From Diplodia intermedia (lineage: Eukaryota > Ascomycota > Dothideomycetes > Botryosphaeriales > Botryosphaeriaceae): 64,000 nt of DNA. The translations under genes were made by a program, and so were the position numbers. The notes below the pieces were generated by a model. That model ran no database searches, was not told where the DNA came from, and saw nothing but the letters and a program-made list of their open reading frames with translations. The stretch covers positions 62,001 to 126,000 of the forward strand of contig JAKEKT010000069.1 of NCBI GenBank assembly GCA_021495925.1, in the 5' to 3' direction. Position 1 is the stretch's first letter. The number at the start of each line of letters is the position of its first letter. Shown piece by piece: positions 11,451 through 22,342 of this stretch.

Positions 11451-13881
11451 CCATCTTTGAACTTTTCCATACTGCTGGAGGCCACCGTTTGGCCGAGGAT
11501 TTTTCAGGCGTTCAACGGACCATTTATCCGAAACGGCGTTTCAAGGGGACCCAGGCCTCATCCGGACCGGGATTCTCGGGTCTGGAATTCAAAAAGCGAC
11601 TGCTGAAATGCAAAGGCCCAGGGCAAACATCTGTTATGAACGCGGCTGTAAGAGTACGGCTTGCCATGTGAGCGCGGCGAGGAGCCGCGTAATGTGCTCG
11701 ATATCTGTTTTCCAATTTTTCATTGCAGCTCAAACAATACCCATGGCCAGAATCATAGAATCAATTTTTCAATATCTTCTTCCGCTCCAATCTATGCGAT
11801 ACTAACGTCGAGAGTCTTACTCACTGACAGCTTCCAGCTCATCGCAGTCAGACCAGCCTCTCCTTTTTTTTCCCTGGCCATATCCGACTCCATCCGGACG
11901 ATGACGCCACCGCCCCCACCACACTGCCACCATTCTGACCACCCGACAGTGCCGGCATTCTTCACGGCAGCACAAGAGTCTTCTCATACGTTGCTATCAT
12001 TAGGCGCATGCCGGGGGCGATCGTCGGACTCCGCTATTTCATGAATGCGAAACCGCACCCTAGCCGGATTAGAACTAGAACCCTGTATTTGGTTTTCTGC
12101 AGGCGCCCAATGAATTTTGTCCACTTGCATGTGCGACTATACTCATTTTCTCCTCGTCTTTAGTCCAATGCTTGAGCCACGACGAGCAGCATCCGCGGGC
12201 TTTCCCGGTTGAGCGCGGAATCACGACGTCCAATCTTTCTGTGTTGTGGAGCGCACCCTGTCTTCACATCTCCATAACACATTCAAAAAATGCGTCACCT
12301 CTCAAATGCAATCGAGGGGATTGGAATATTCGTGTAGCGCAGCGTTGAAGTAAAATGCTGCTTGTCATCAACTACAATTTTCAATGATCCCCTTTTTGTC
12401 TTGATGGCGAAACGATAGAACAGCTTCATCTTTCTCGACAAAGCAATCACCCCCAAGCCACAAAGTCGACCGCAAGCTGGGGATGGAAAGCAGCAAGGAA
12501 ACCAAGCAGTAAGACGAACCAGTTGGATTCCTGCTCCCTCACAACCGCAACACCCGACAACGAACCCAAAGACCGCGCAATCCCCTCCTCCTTTAAACCC
12601 ACCCTTCCCACCCCACCACACACACTCCACCCGTGACCTCCAGCACTCACGACGCGCGCCAATTCCCCCTCCACCCTCGAAAAAAACCCCGCCCGCGCGG
12701 ATACTGCCGGCACGAGCAAGGACCCGTGATAACGTGTAGTCACGCCTTGCCGCCAAATTAAGCATGATCCACAAACGAATGAGCGGCAGGCCCGGCGGCC
12801 CTCACCGCCGCCGCGCGGGTATGCGGAGGTCCATGCTGCTGCGCCACGTTCCAACAACAAACCCTCGTCACCCGCGAAGGGGGCCCGTCCACGTCCACGT
12901 CCAGGCTGTTTGTGAGCACAGAGCGGCGCATGAGCACGGCACGTCACGGCAGCACACGCGGACTGGCACGCACGGGGTTTCGACGGATACCGCCGGTACG
13001 GACCGGGAGTGGGGAGGGGGGGTCTTTTAAATAGATGAGTGGAGCGCGATGATTTTTTCGGGGGTTGTGGACTCCGCGACAGTAGTGTTGTGGAGGATGA
13101 CAGAACGAAGGGGAAAACCGCAAGTACTGGTTTTCTCCGTAGTGGGCTCTCCATCAATCTACTGCAGGTTGGCTTGCGTCTTTTCGCTTGTCCGACGCGC
13201 GCTTCCGGCGAGTGTGGAGAGCGCTTCAGGCGGTGCTTGTGCTTTCATACTGCTTCGTTAACCAGGATGGATGGTGGCCAGCATCAACAAGCATTGGTGA
13301 GTCGGTACATCATCGTTCCATGACATCGGTCGCCATGGAAAACGCGCCTTGCTTAGAGACAACCCCGTTTTCTTAGCTTCCAGTCAGAACCATTCTTCTC
13401 CATGGGCCGAACTCACGGCAATAGTTGTGTGGGAGAGATGTGACAGAATGATATAGAAAAGATCAAAGACATGCTTAGCAAGCAACGAAGCAAGAGAAGA
13501 AATGCATCCGGCCTCGGCATTTAAAGAAGACGCAAGACCTCCGATCGGACTTCTGCCACCAGTTGGACCCGGCGAGCAAGAACCATGTGATCTCCGCCAG
13601 GATCATCCCTCCCCACAACCCCAGCTTCGATAACCCACATGTCCCAATTGCGCCAAATCGTTCATCATTCCTTCACGAGTACCGCTAAAACACCAGCACA
13701 GCACAGCACACTCAACTCCTTTCCCCCTTTTTTCCCCGTCCGTCACCGACCGACCAACGCCAAACGCACAAGAGCAACTGCACTGCGAACGCGCAGGAGG
13801 GGGTATATCATCAACGCGACACGTGTAACTCCAACTCCGACGACGACGACGACGGCAACACCGTCCACTCCCCTCAAACGC
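11451..13881. other. Intergenic region without a supported gene
   Basis: 2.4 kb between convergent genes. Open frames here are short, lack domains and mostly start at non-ATG codons; the largest (12447-13157, minus) is low-complexity. Several A/T-richer patches occur (11700-12300). No RNA gene or repeat was recognised. Confidence 0.4.
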
Positions 13882-15506
13882 TCACAACACCGGCCTCCTC
13901 TCTCCACTGTCTTCCGAATCCTGCTGTGACGCACACGCATTTTCATCAGCACCACTTCACTGATCCCGCATCGTCGCTTCCTCGTCTCTCTTCTTCCCTC
14001 GTCGAGAAACTTACCCGAATGCTCCTCGTGACGTAGATGCCCTGCGCCCCCTTGGCCAGCTCCTCCTGCGAGCTGTTCGCCTCGTCCCAATACGTGCTCG
14101 CCGTCTTGCCGCCGCTGCTGCCCCGTCTCGGACTCCTGCCACGACCCGCGGCAGCAGCAGCAACACCACAACCGCCACTGCTACTCCCAGCGCCGTCGTC
14201 CCCCCTCCTCCTCCCGCCCGCCGTACACGCCGCCGTCATCCCCCTCAACGCCACCGCCTCCCCTCCGGCGCCGCCGCAGCCCTCTTCCAAGTCCTTCGCA
14301 TAACGACCGCCGCCGCCCCTGCCCCTCCCCCTCCTGCCACCGCCAACCCCTCCTCCTCCTCCAAACTCGCTCCCCTCGCTGTTCCCGCTGCGGTTCTCCT
14401 TCGGTTTCGAGTATCCGCCTCCGCTGCGGCCGGAGCTGCTGCTCTTGGCGGTGCGGTAGAAGGCGGCGAAGGCGGGGCAGCAGCCGATGAAGACGGCGAT
14501 GGCGGCCTCGACCTCGGCCCACAGCGCGAGCCACGACGACGACGGCGTCGAGTTGTTGCCCGCCTTGACGCCGATCTGCACCACCCGCAGCACCGCCATG
14601 GTGATGCAGACGAACCCGGAGCAGAAGAGCGCGCCCACCGCGAGCTTCTCGGCGCGCGGCATCTGCAGGTTCCAGATGAGGCGGATGGGGAGGGCCATTA
14701 CTGTTTCGGGGGGAAGAGAAAGGGTGGGTTGGGTTAGTGAGGTGTGTGGTGTGGGGGGGAAGGGGGGAAAGGGATGAGGGGTGTTGGTGGGTGATGTACT
14801 TAGGAGGTCAGTGAGGATGTCGACGGCGAAGGCGTAGTAAAGGCTGGCAATCTGGGCGTTGATGTCGCGAGGCGTCCCGCATTCTCCTGAGGAGTGAGGT
14901 TAGAAGTGTTTGGCAGGCAGGCAGTCAGATGGTTGGTAGGTCAAACCGGGTGAGAACCATGCGTGCATGCTGCTGCACGATGTCAAGTTTGATATGATGG
15001 CGCCAACGAAGGTCTGGTGGCATGCGTGTTAGCACCACGCGAAAGTCTTCTTGGCGGATATGCCGCCTTACCGCTGCGCAAAAGACGACCAAGATCCACC
15101 AAAGAACGACGTAGGTGCGGAGGCCGTTCATAAGCCGGCGGTACAGGGCAAGCAGAGAGAACTTGACGGCCCAAAGCGTGACCCAAAGGAGCATGGTGCT
15201 GTAGAAAAAGACCTTGATGATGAAGAGGGCGTCGTCCATCATGTCCGGGTAAGGATCAGCCCGCCCGCCGGACACAGCATAAAGGTGATACATGGGTGGG
15301 GTGACGACGATGTAACTGATGGTCAGGGCGAGGAAGGCGGCCCAGGCAATGCCGACCAAGAGGTCCTCGATCTGGAGGGGCTTGCGCTTCCATATGCGGA
15401 TGGAGAAGCGGGTGATGACGGTGGCTGAGGTGACGACGATCAGAGCGTAGCCAGTGTTGGTCAAGACATTGGCGGTGAAGTAGTTCTGGCTCGCCGAGTC
15501 GGACAT
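13882..15506 (-). CDS. Fungal rhodopsin-domain (PTH11-like) integral membrane protein
   Basis: 438-residue seven-helix membrane protein of the fungal rhodopsin-domain family (often annotated PTH11-like). Exons: 15072-15506, 14947-15013, 14800-14886, 14015-14700 and 13882-13923. The joins rebuild family hallmarks: the SNLTSCSSMHAWFSPG loop, the CGTPRDINAQIASLYYAFAVDILTDL helix region and the LPIRLIWNLQMP motif. Intron 2 has an unusual GTTTGA donor. The cytosolic tail from about residue 290 is Gly/Ser/Arg-rich. The last intron (13924-14014) has a strong GTAAGT donor, a GCTGAT branch site and CACAG acceptor; if it is retained, the frame ends at 13946 with a different tail. Members are thought to sense or relay surface signals; the ligand is unknown and no retinal Lys can be assigned. 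Confidence 0.85.
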
Positions 15507-16440
15507 GCTGAAGGCTGGTGGGGAGGGGAGCAGACAACGGTCAGTCGGTTTTGAGCGCGGGCGAGGGCGGAGGAGGAATGCGAATCGGCATTGGACTCGT
15601 TGCCTCCACGAGACGTCGATCGCGCCGACGGAACCAGGTAGAAGAGGGAAAGCCCAATCCTGGGTCGCGGTTTGCTATATGCGATTCGCCAAGTCAAAGG
15701 GCGGTCATACTACAGCAGCGAAGCTGATTATGGGCTGCGAGGACGCCTCTGTGCGCGTCCAGGGCCGCATACGGGCAGCACCGGGCGGCAAGGACTGCAT
15801 CTCCCTCGCTGGGTGGCGCTGGTAGCGTGGTTGCGCAAGACTGCAGCTCAGGCAAACGAGGAAGCGGGTGGCACAGACACGTTACTAAGCCCGCCCGAAG
15901 CGAGCGAGTCTCGCATGCTGCTGGCGCAAGGGAGCAGCAAGACACGCGAGCCAGCCTGGCTGAAGAGCGTACAGACCTTGCATTGCTGGGCGTGTGAACC
16001 ATTGGCCCGTGTGACTGGCCCGACGGAATGCGGGCCTCTGCGGCGACGGCGACGATGCTGAAGCGGCGCGCGGCGAGCGAGGGAGCAGGGAGCAGGGAGC
16101 AGGCGCGGCGGAGCGTGGCCGTGAGAATGGAAGCCGCTCCAGCGAGGGCGGGCCCTGGCACCGTGGGCGGGAGGCGCCGCCATGTCCCGCGCCCGGCAAG
16201 CCCCATGCCTGTTCCCTCGTCATCCTGGTACACCTCGGCCACTCTCCTTGCGCGACCGTCACTTTGCCTTTGTCTACCTGCCCGTTCGACTCTGGTCGTC
16301 GCTCGTCCGTGCAATTTCTGCAATCCGAGAGCGAGTCGTGCCTGCCTGGCCGCGGCGTTATGAAGGAAGATGCTGCCTGTTCTGTTAATCTATCGTCCCT
16401 CTCCCGCGCTGTGCTACTCTCCGTCCTCCCCTGCTTCATC
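15507..16440. promoter_or_regulatory. Divergent promoter region, rhodopsin-domain gene / FAD oxidoreductase
   Basis: 934-bp spacer between divergent starts. It is GC-rich with a short tandem of GGGAGCA units at about 16081-16101. Open frames on both strands are overlapping and low-complexity. No defined binding site could be assigned. Confidence 0.35.
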
Positions 16441-18552
16441 ATGCGATTCCCGTTGCTTTTGGCGCTCGTTATTGCCGCACTCCTCGTCCTCTGCTCCGCC
16501 AGCGACCCTCATGTCCGAGAGGCGCTGGCCTCGCTGCTGGGCGCGCCGCTCGACCAGCTTCCAGAGGCCCAGCTAGTCGCCGCCCTGGATGCCGGCTCGA
16601 CTGACGGCCATGCGTGTTCCTTCGCGGTATGTCTCAAGGCCGGGTCCTGCCACCAGCCCCAGCTCACACCCAATCAAGTGTTATGCCCTCTCTCTGCGCT
16701 ATGGCGGGGGAGTGGCGCAAAGCGGCAGCGAAGGCTACAGCGGCTTCAACGACGACTTTTGGTCCGTCCAGCAGGCCAGCCAGCGTCCGTCCTGCATCTT
16801 CCAGCCTGCGTCTGCAAACGAGGTTGCCGTGGCTGTCCAGCTTTCCCGTCTCCTGGAATGCCCGTTTGCAGTCAAGAGTGGCGGCCATGCTGCCTTCGCC
16901 GGTGCCTCCAACATCCAGGACGGCATCACAATTGACATGAAGGCCATGAACAGCGTCGATCTCCTCGCAAACCGGAGCTTGGCCTCACTCGGACCGGGCG
17001 CCAAATGGTTCGATGTTTACAGCGCACTCGAACCCGAGGGCCTCTCGGTCGTTGGAGGACGTGTCTCTGCCATCGGCGTTGGCGGCTTGACTCTTGGAGG
17101 TACGGCCTCGATATCCTTGTATTAACCGTTTCGCGGGAACTAATGTCCGTGCAGGCGGCATCTCTTTCTTCTCCGGACTCTACGGCTGGGCGTGTGACAA
17201 CGTCGTCGACTATGAGGTATGTGGTTAGCCACTTTCTGTTTTCTCCCTGTTCCGACGTCGCACATGGCTGCAAGTGCCAGATCCACCGCCTGCACATCAC
17301 ATTACCCACCACGTCGTTCCAATGATATTGGATCGACCGGCGATCTTTCGCTTATCACCGGCAACCGGAATGCATGGCCGTTTACGCTTCGGCGGTTACG
17401 GAAGATTCCACCCTTCGCGTTCGTGGATGGAATCTTCCGGTAATCCATCGTGTTGTCGCAGAGCGCCACTGAAATGCAGACTCGCCTAAATTGCATGCCC
17501 CGGCCGAGAATTTAAGCATTCTGCGAAGCTCATGTCGTTCCAAATATCTGAGTCACGGCTGACACTGTCTCAACCAGGTTGTTATCGCAAATGGCTCTAT
17601 CATCAACGTCAGCCACGATGTGGAACCCGATCTTTTCTGGGCTCTGAGGGGCGGTGGCAACAACTTCGGCATTGTCACCAACTTCACCGTGGCAACCTTC
17701 CCTCAAGGCCTCATGTGGGGTGGCGGACGTCTGCACCGACTGGAAGAGCGGGACAAGATCATCGACGCTTTCGCCAATTTCGGATCCAATGCTGTACAGG
17801 ATCCCAAGGCCGCCATGATACTGTCCTTCGCCTATTCGCAAGGGTCCTACCTCGCCCAGATTGATATGCAATACGCCGACCCTGTCCCTGACCCGCCCAT
17901 CTTTGAGAATTTCAGCTCAAGTGCCTTGCCGAACCCGGTCTCCGATACCACCATGGTCCGCACGCTGTCAAACCTTACGCAACTGTTCAATGATTCGAAT
18001 CCGAATGGCTTGCGGGAGACGTATTGGACCGCGACGTACAGGAACAACGCAGATTTGGTCTCGTTCATACTGGATACTTATATCGAGGAGGTTGATCCTA
18101 TTCGCAACTGCTCTGGCCTCCTGCCTGCGTGCACGCTGCAGTTCATTACGTCACCAATGTTCAAGCATATGAGAGAACGCAATGGTAATGCGCTAGGCCT
18201 GGAAAACGAAGATGAGCCGCTCTTGCTGCTGAACCTCAACACCATGTGGCACAGTGAACTGGACGACGATGCTGTCTTGGAAGCGGCCAACAATATCATC
18301 CAGAAGGTGAACGAGAAAGCCAGAAGCATGGGACTCGACCACGAATACGTGTACATGAACTATGCCAGCCAGTACCAGGACCCAATCGCGGGTTACGGCC
18401 AGGAGAACAAGGACCGGCTCGTGGCCATCGCGGAGAAGTACGACCCCGAGAGTGTGTTCCAGAAGTTGCAGCCGGGGTATTTCAAGCTTGGCGCTGCGCC
18501 CACTGCCCCTTGTGTTGGTTCGATGACGTGCTACGGAGGAACTTCGTCGTAG
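16441..18552 (+). CDS. Secreted FAD-linked oxidoreductase, berberine-bridge/VAO type
   Basis: 547-residue secreted flavoenzyme. Exons: 16441-16626, 16679-17099, 17155-17216 and 17578-18552. A signal peptide (about residues 1-20) is followed by the FAD-binding PCMH domain with the VKSGGH motif, whose His (about residue 132) is the expected covalent FAD site, then the GGLTLGGGISFFSGLYGWACDN core and ALRGGGNNFGIVT. The C terminus has a BBE-like end (YDPESVFQKLQPGYFK). No second Cys for bicovalent flavin is evident. By family it oxidises alcohols, sugars or secondary metabolites with release of hydrogen peroxide; the substrate cannot be read from sequence and no biosynthetic cluster surrounds it. 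Intron 1 uses an AAG acceptor, and intron 3 (361 nt) is exceptionally long for this window. Confidence 0.9.
17310..17543. repeat. Direct-repeat-bounded segment inside intron 3 of the FAD oxidoreductase
   Basis: The sequences CACGTCGTTCCAA (17310-17322) and CATGTCGTTCCAA (17531-17543) differ at one base and bound about 208 bp. Removing one repeat and the inner segment would bring the 361-nt intron to 140 nt. The inner part holds a perfect 12-bp inverted repeat (17399-17410 with 17428-17439, 17-nt loop). This looks like a small insertion with a target duplication, but 13 bp is longer than usual for a DNA transposon and no terminal inverted repeats were found. Confidence 0.4.
17399..17439. repeat. 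12-bp inverted repeat (hairpin) in the intron
   Basis: CGGAAGATTCCA at 17399-17410 is exactly complementary to TGGAATCTTCCG at 17428-17439, with a 17-nt loop. It lies inside the direct-repeat-bounded insert of intron 3. Confidence 0.8.
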
Positions 18553-18915
18553 GATACGGATCGTTGTAGGATACAAGAGCCGTTGGTTTTTCCTTCTTGA
18601 GTATACTTCCCTCTGAGCTACATGATATGTAGCCAGCTCGATCGAACCCTAGAGTACATATAGCAGTTCTCAAACCAGCTCGGCCTTTGGCATCATGTTA
18701 GGACCAATTCTTTGATGTTGTCTCTCTCCAAACCCATTCATAGAGTTGGTCTTGTCCTGGAAATGCAGCCAAATCCGGGCTGCGCCAACGGCCGCGAAAG
18801 ATGAAGCCAACCCGTGGCCCATCCACTTCGCAACACCATACTCTGTGATCATGTCGGCCGCTCTTCTGGTGATGGTGCCATGTCGTAACGTGCGTTCCCG
18901 GCGTCGGGCTCTCGC
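18553..18915. other. Convergent intergenic spacer
   Basis: 363 bp between the 3' ends of the FAD oxidoreductase and Sen15. It contains a 60-codon ATG-started open frame on the minus strand (18670-18852) that I do not call as a gene; otherwise nothing beyond likely 3' untranslated sequence. Confidence 0.4.
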
Positions 18916-19527
18916 TCAATTCTGCCTCGGCTTGACCAGGCCATCGTGAACCAGATAGTACACGACGGTGCTATCGTCCTCCAGAATGGCCAAGACAACC
19001 CTCTTGGTGGTCCTCCACTTGTTCGGCCTTTCCGCGCCATCGTCGCCATCGTCGCCGCCGTCCTCCCCGACCGGCGTCCTCGGCGGGACGTCCCCAACGG
19101 CATCGAACACGTCGGCCATGCGGCGCAGGGTCCACCTCTCGCGCAGGTGGCTCGGCAGCACCCACTCGCGCTCGGGCGCGGGCTCGACGGCCTCGACGGC
19201 CTCGCCGCCCTTGCTCCGGCGGCGCTTCGCCGCCTCCTCCTTCAGCAGCTCCATCTGCTCGTCCGGGTGCGTGTACAGGCGGCGCGGCGGCAGGCCGGAG
19301 AGCAGCGGGCGCGGCAGCGGCGCGTGCGGCGCCAGCGGCGAGTGCGTGTGCAGCCGCACCGCGCTCCACTGGTGCTGGTGCCGCAGATTGTGCTGGACCT
19401 GCAGCGCGAGCGCGTGGTGCGCCGTCGTCTGCGGCGCGGGCGGCGGGCGGCGCGGCTGCGCGGCTTGGATGTGCGTCGCCAGCGCCGAGAGGGCGTTGTC
19501 GGCGGCGGCGGCGGCGGTGGTGGCCAT
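18916..19527 (-). CDS. sen15: tRNA-splicing endonuclease subunit Sen15
   Basis: 203-residue protein, single exon. Sen15 is a structural subunit of the Sen2/Sen34/Sen15/Sen54 complex that cuts introns from pre-tRNAs. The N-terminal part contains a Leu/Gln/His-rich segment (HHALALQVQHNLRHQHQW) followed by a WSAVRLHTH strand typical of fungal Sen15. The C terminus ends with the family signature, a predicted strand VVLAILEDDSTVVYYLVHDG just before the stop. The middle (residues about 85-160) is charged and low-complexity, including a Gly/Asp run. The start at 19527 is the first ATG of the conserved reading; the frame is open further upstream but only into noncoding-looking sequence. Confidence 0.85.
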   Translation of the reverse strand: MATTAAAAADNALSALATHIQAAQPRRPPPAPQTTAHHALALQVQHNLRHQHQWSAVRLHTHSPLAPHAPLPRPLLSGLPPRRLYTHPDEQMELLKEEAAKRRRSKGGEAVEAVEPAPEREWVLPSHLRERWTLRRMADVFDAVGDVPPRTPVGEDGGDDGDDGAERPNKWRTTKRVVLAILEDDSTVVYYLVHDGLVKPRQN

Positions 19528-20291
19528 GGTGGGGGGCGGCGAGGAGGAGGAAGGCTTAAATTGGGCGTGTTGATCCGATGGACGAGGGTGGGGAGTGGGA
19601 TCTTTGTTGTTGTAGGTACGGCGAGTCAAAGTAGTGGTGCGAATACGATTCACGAGAAAATTCACGTACACGCGGATTCTGCTGGTGAGGATGTGCAACG
19701 GGCCGACAAATAAACGCTCGCGGTCAGACCGCACGGCGGGGCGTGTGTAGGAGACGAGGGACGTGCGCGCTCCGCAGGCCCTGGGGTTGATCGATAGCCC
19801 AGGCCGTTGATCCACCGCCCATCGACCCTTTCGCTGTCCGCAGCAGAGCTGAACGCGAATACGACAAATAAACCAGCATTTACATAGCAGCTCTATCATG
19901 CCACCACTGATTGCAGCCGCTATCCGTCTTGGCCAGCACGGCATGTGCTGCTACTTATTGCCCTCTTCTCCCTTCCTTCTGCCGCTTCGCCCTGCACCGA
20001 GAAATCGTTCTGTGTGATGCCAGCACAGACGGCTCGATTCGCCTCATCCCCTGCCCTTGCCCAATAACCTAGTCGCAGCACTCCACAACGCGTCCCTGTG
20101 GCGCAGTTGCTGCCAATTCGTCGCGCTGTCCACGCGCCCAGCCACCAAGGTACGTCGCGCCTTGTTTCACATCCGCAAGATAACCTGAAAAAAAGCTCAC
20201 ACGTCAAGACCATATACCCAATACCGCAAACCTAATTCGCCTCCCGGCCGACTTTGCCTTTCCAGAAGCCTGCTTCTAGCACACCTACGCC
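19528..20291. promoter_or_regulatory. Divergent promoter region, sen15 / DUF2985 gene
   Basis: 764-bp spacer between divergent starts, lower in GC than the flanking genes. No TATA box or defined motif stood out on either side. Confidence 0.35.
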
Positions 20292-21949
20292 ATGGCTTCC
20301 CCCCAGCAAGGCGATGGCGGCAGGCCTCCTCCTCTCCCTTCGGACGACACGCCCGCATCACCGAGTGCTCCGGATTCGAGCGTACCAAGCTTCCCGGCTC
20401 CCGCGCGCTCGTCCACCACCGCGTCTCTCGCTTCGACGGCGACGAACCGCTTGCGCTCCGCGTCGCTCAAGCTGCTCGACACCGACCTGCCCCCCAGCTT
20501 CATGGCCGCGACGGGCGGGACCGCCGCGCGCATGCATTCCTTTTCCGAGATCCGGCGCGGCAGCTTGGGCACCGGCAACAGCCCCATCGCCAGGAACAGC
20601 CCCATCGCCAGGAACAGTAGCAACGACGATCAAATCGGACCGCGGAAGTTCAGCAGGACGGGGACGGGGTTGAGTGCTGTGGGCAAGGGAAAGGGCAACG
20701 CCGCGGAAGGGTTGAAGGAGGAGGAAGAGATCGGGAAGGGTGCTGGTGGTGGGAACCTCGCCGTCGTTGGAGGAGGAGAAGGGACGGAGCTGGAGACGTT
20801 GAGGTCTGTGACGAACGAATCGACGCCGGCGACGGGCGAGCGGGTTGGCGGCGCGGGCGTCGCAAACGTGAAGGAGTCGACCGCGTCGAGTGCGAGCAGG
20901 ACGGTGACCGCGGAGACCAAGGAAGCGCCCATCACGGAGTACGCCAACGGGTACCAGGCACCGCCGAAGCTGCCTTGGACCACTTCCACGGCCTTGGCGC
21001 TCAAGGCTTACTGGAAGTGGGTTTGGACAATCCCTGGGTTCCTGATCACGCTCTACGTATGTTCCTGCCCCATACCCTATGTGCTCGAATGCGAATCCCG
21101 GTTCTAACGAAAGTTTTCCAGGGTCTCAACGTCGTCGCCTGGGGCGGCATGCTCTTCCTCCTCCTCTGCAACGCCGCGCCCGCCATGTGCGTTCCGGACT
21201 GCAACGACCTCTACTCCCCGCGCCGCATCTGGGTCGAGATCGACTCGCAGATCCTCAACGCGCTCTTCTGCGTGACGGGCTTCGGCCTCGTGCCCTGGCG
21301 CTTCCGCGACTGCTGGTGGTGGGGCGTCTGGCGCTTCGGCTACGGCAAAGCCTCCTGGGGCGCGACAAGGGCGGAGCGCCGGTCGTACGGCCTCCGAAGG
21401 CTCGCCGGCATCAACCGCAGCTGGTTCAGGTTGTCCGGGAGCGAGGCCCTGCCGCCGACCTTCCCCGACCACCAGGATCCCCAGAACCCGACGAAGCCGA
21501 GGAAGCCGAAGAAGGGGGACGAGGGCGCGGAGGCCCTCGTCAAGGTGCCGACCGGCGTGGACGAGAAGGTGTTGCCGGCGCCGCTGTGGAAAACTCCCGA
21601 CCCGCCGCCGACGGGCGTTCGCGCGCCGCCGACGCAGCCGTGGAAGATGGATTTCGTCGTCTGGTGCAACATGTGGAACACGTTCTTGCAGGCCTGCTTG
21701 GCCGGGTTCATGTGGGGGTTGAATCGGTTCGATAGGCCGCCGTGGTCGACTGGGTTGTTTGTCGCGTTGGCGTGCATCGTGTCGGCCGTGGGCGGTCTTT
21801 GCATTTTCTTGGAGGGCAAGGCGGTGAAGAAGGTGGAGGGTGTGCCGATGGAGAGCTGGAGGAAAGAGGGAAAGGTGGCGCTGGATGAGGAGGAGGCGGT
21901 GGGACGGGAGGATCGGAAGGGGGGCGTGGTTAAGGAAGTGACTGAATGA
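20292..21949 (+). CDS. DUF2985 membrane protein
   Basis: 530-residue protein; exons 20292-21056 and 21122-21949 (65-nt intron, join in phase 0). Residues 1-210 are a disordered Ser/Gly/Thr-rich cytosolic tail with a six-residue tandem repeat (NSPIAR twice). The DUF2985 core follows: a first helix ending FLITLYGLNVVAWGGMLFL, a Cys-rich loop (PAMCVPDCNDLYSPRRIW), a second helix in IDSQILNALFCVTGFGLVPWRF, and a WFRL motif. Two more hydrophobic spans lie near the C terminus (NMWNTFLQACLAGFMWGL and GLFVALACIVSAVGGLCIFL). No biochemical function is established for this family. An A/T-rich foreign-looking stretch begins 8 bp after the stop codon. Confidence 0.85.
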
Positions 21950-21956
21950 TTAGACG

Positions 21957-22185
21957 ACATGTATGCACCACTAGTAGCTGTAATTGAATTGATACCCTCA
22001 TCTGATAGTGGCATTACCCGATCAAGTCGTGTTAGACGGACATCAGCAGGTAGCACTGACGCTGAAGTTGATCAAGCTGTATTGGTGTTAGAACATGAAG
22101 GTTCAGAAAACAGTGCATTACGTTTGTCTGGGGTCGCACGCACACACTGGGATGTCTGGAAGGCGGCGCGAGTGTGGAAGTGATA
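21957..22185 (+). pseudogene. A/T-rich coding relic of unknown origin
   Basis: An open frame with an ATG at 21959 and stop at 22181-22183 has A/T-ending codons (TTA, TCA, GTA, GAA, GAT, CAA), in sharp contrast to the GC-ending codons of every neighbouring gene. The translation is low in low-complexity sequence and looks like real protein (for example AEVDQAVLVLEHEGSENSAL). It starts 8 bp after the DUF2985 stop and merges into GC-rich host sequence after about 22130. I do not recognise the family. An endogenised fragment of a foreign gene (mycovirus, plasmid or mobile element) is the inference; a chance A/T-rich frame cannot be excluded. Confidence 0.35.
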
Positions 22186-22342
22186 CCAATGAGGAAAGTT
22201 CACCTGTCTCTCCTTCCCGATCCGCGCGATGAGATCACATTTTCACCGCACCCGACGCACACATTATTTCATCTCTGTCACCGTCACCACCACCAGCTCC
22301 TGTGCACTTTTTTTTGCACCGGCGCACGACCCCAAAAAAGCC

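Noticed and set aside
12447..13157. 236-codon minus-strand frame upstream of the rhodopsin-domain gene's 3' end.
   Set aside because: Low-complexity translation and no coding signature.
16441..18552. A secondary-metabolite gene cluster around the FAD oxidoreductase.
   Set aside because: No polyketide synthase, peptide synthetase, terpene cyclase or P450 is present within the window.
18670..18852. 60-codon ATG-started frame just downstream of sen15.
   Set aside because: Plausible-looking peptide (AKWMGHGLASSFAAVGAARI), but too short to support without homology or transcripts; more likely the sen15 3' UTR.
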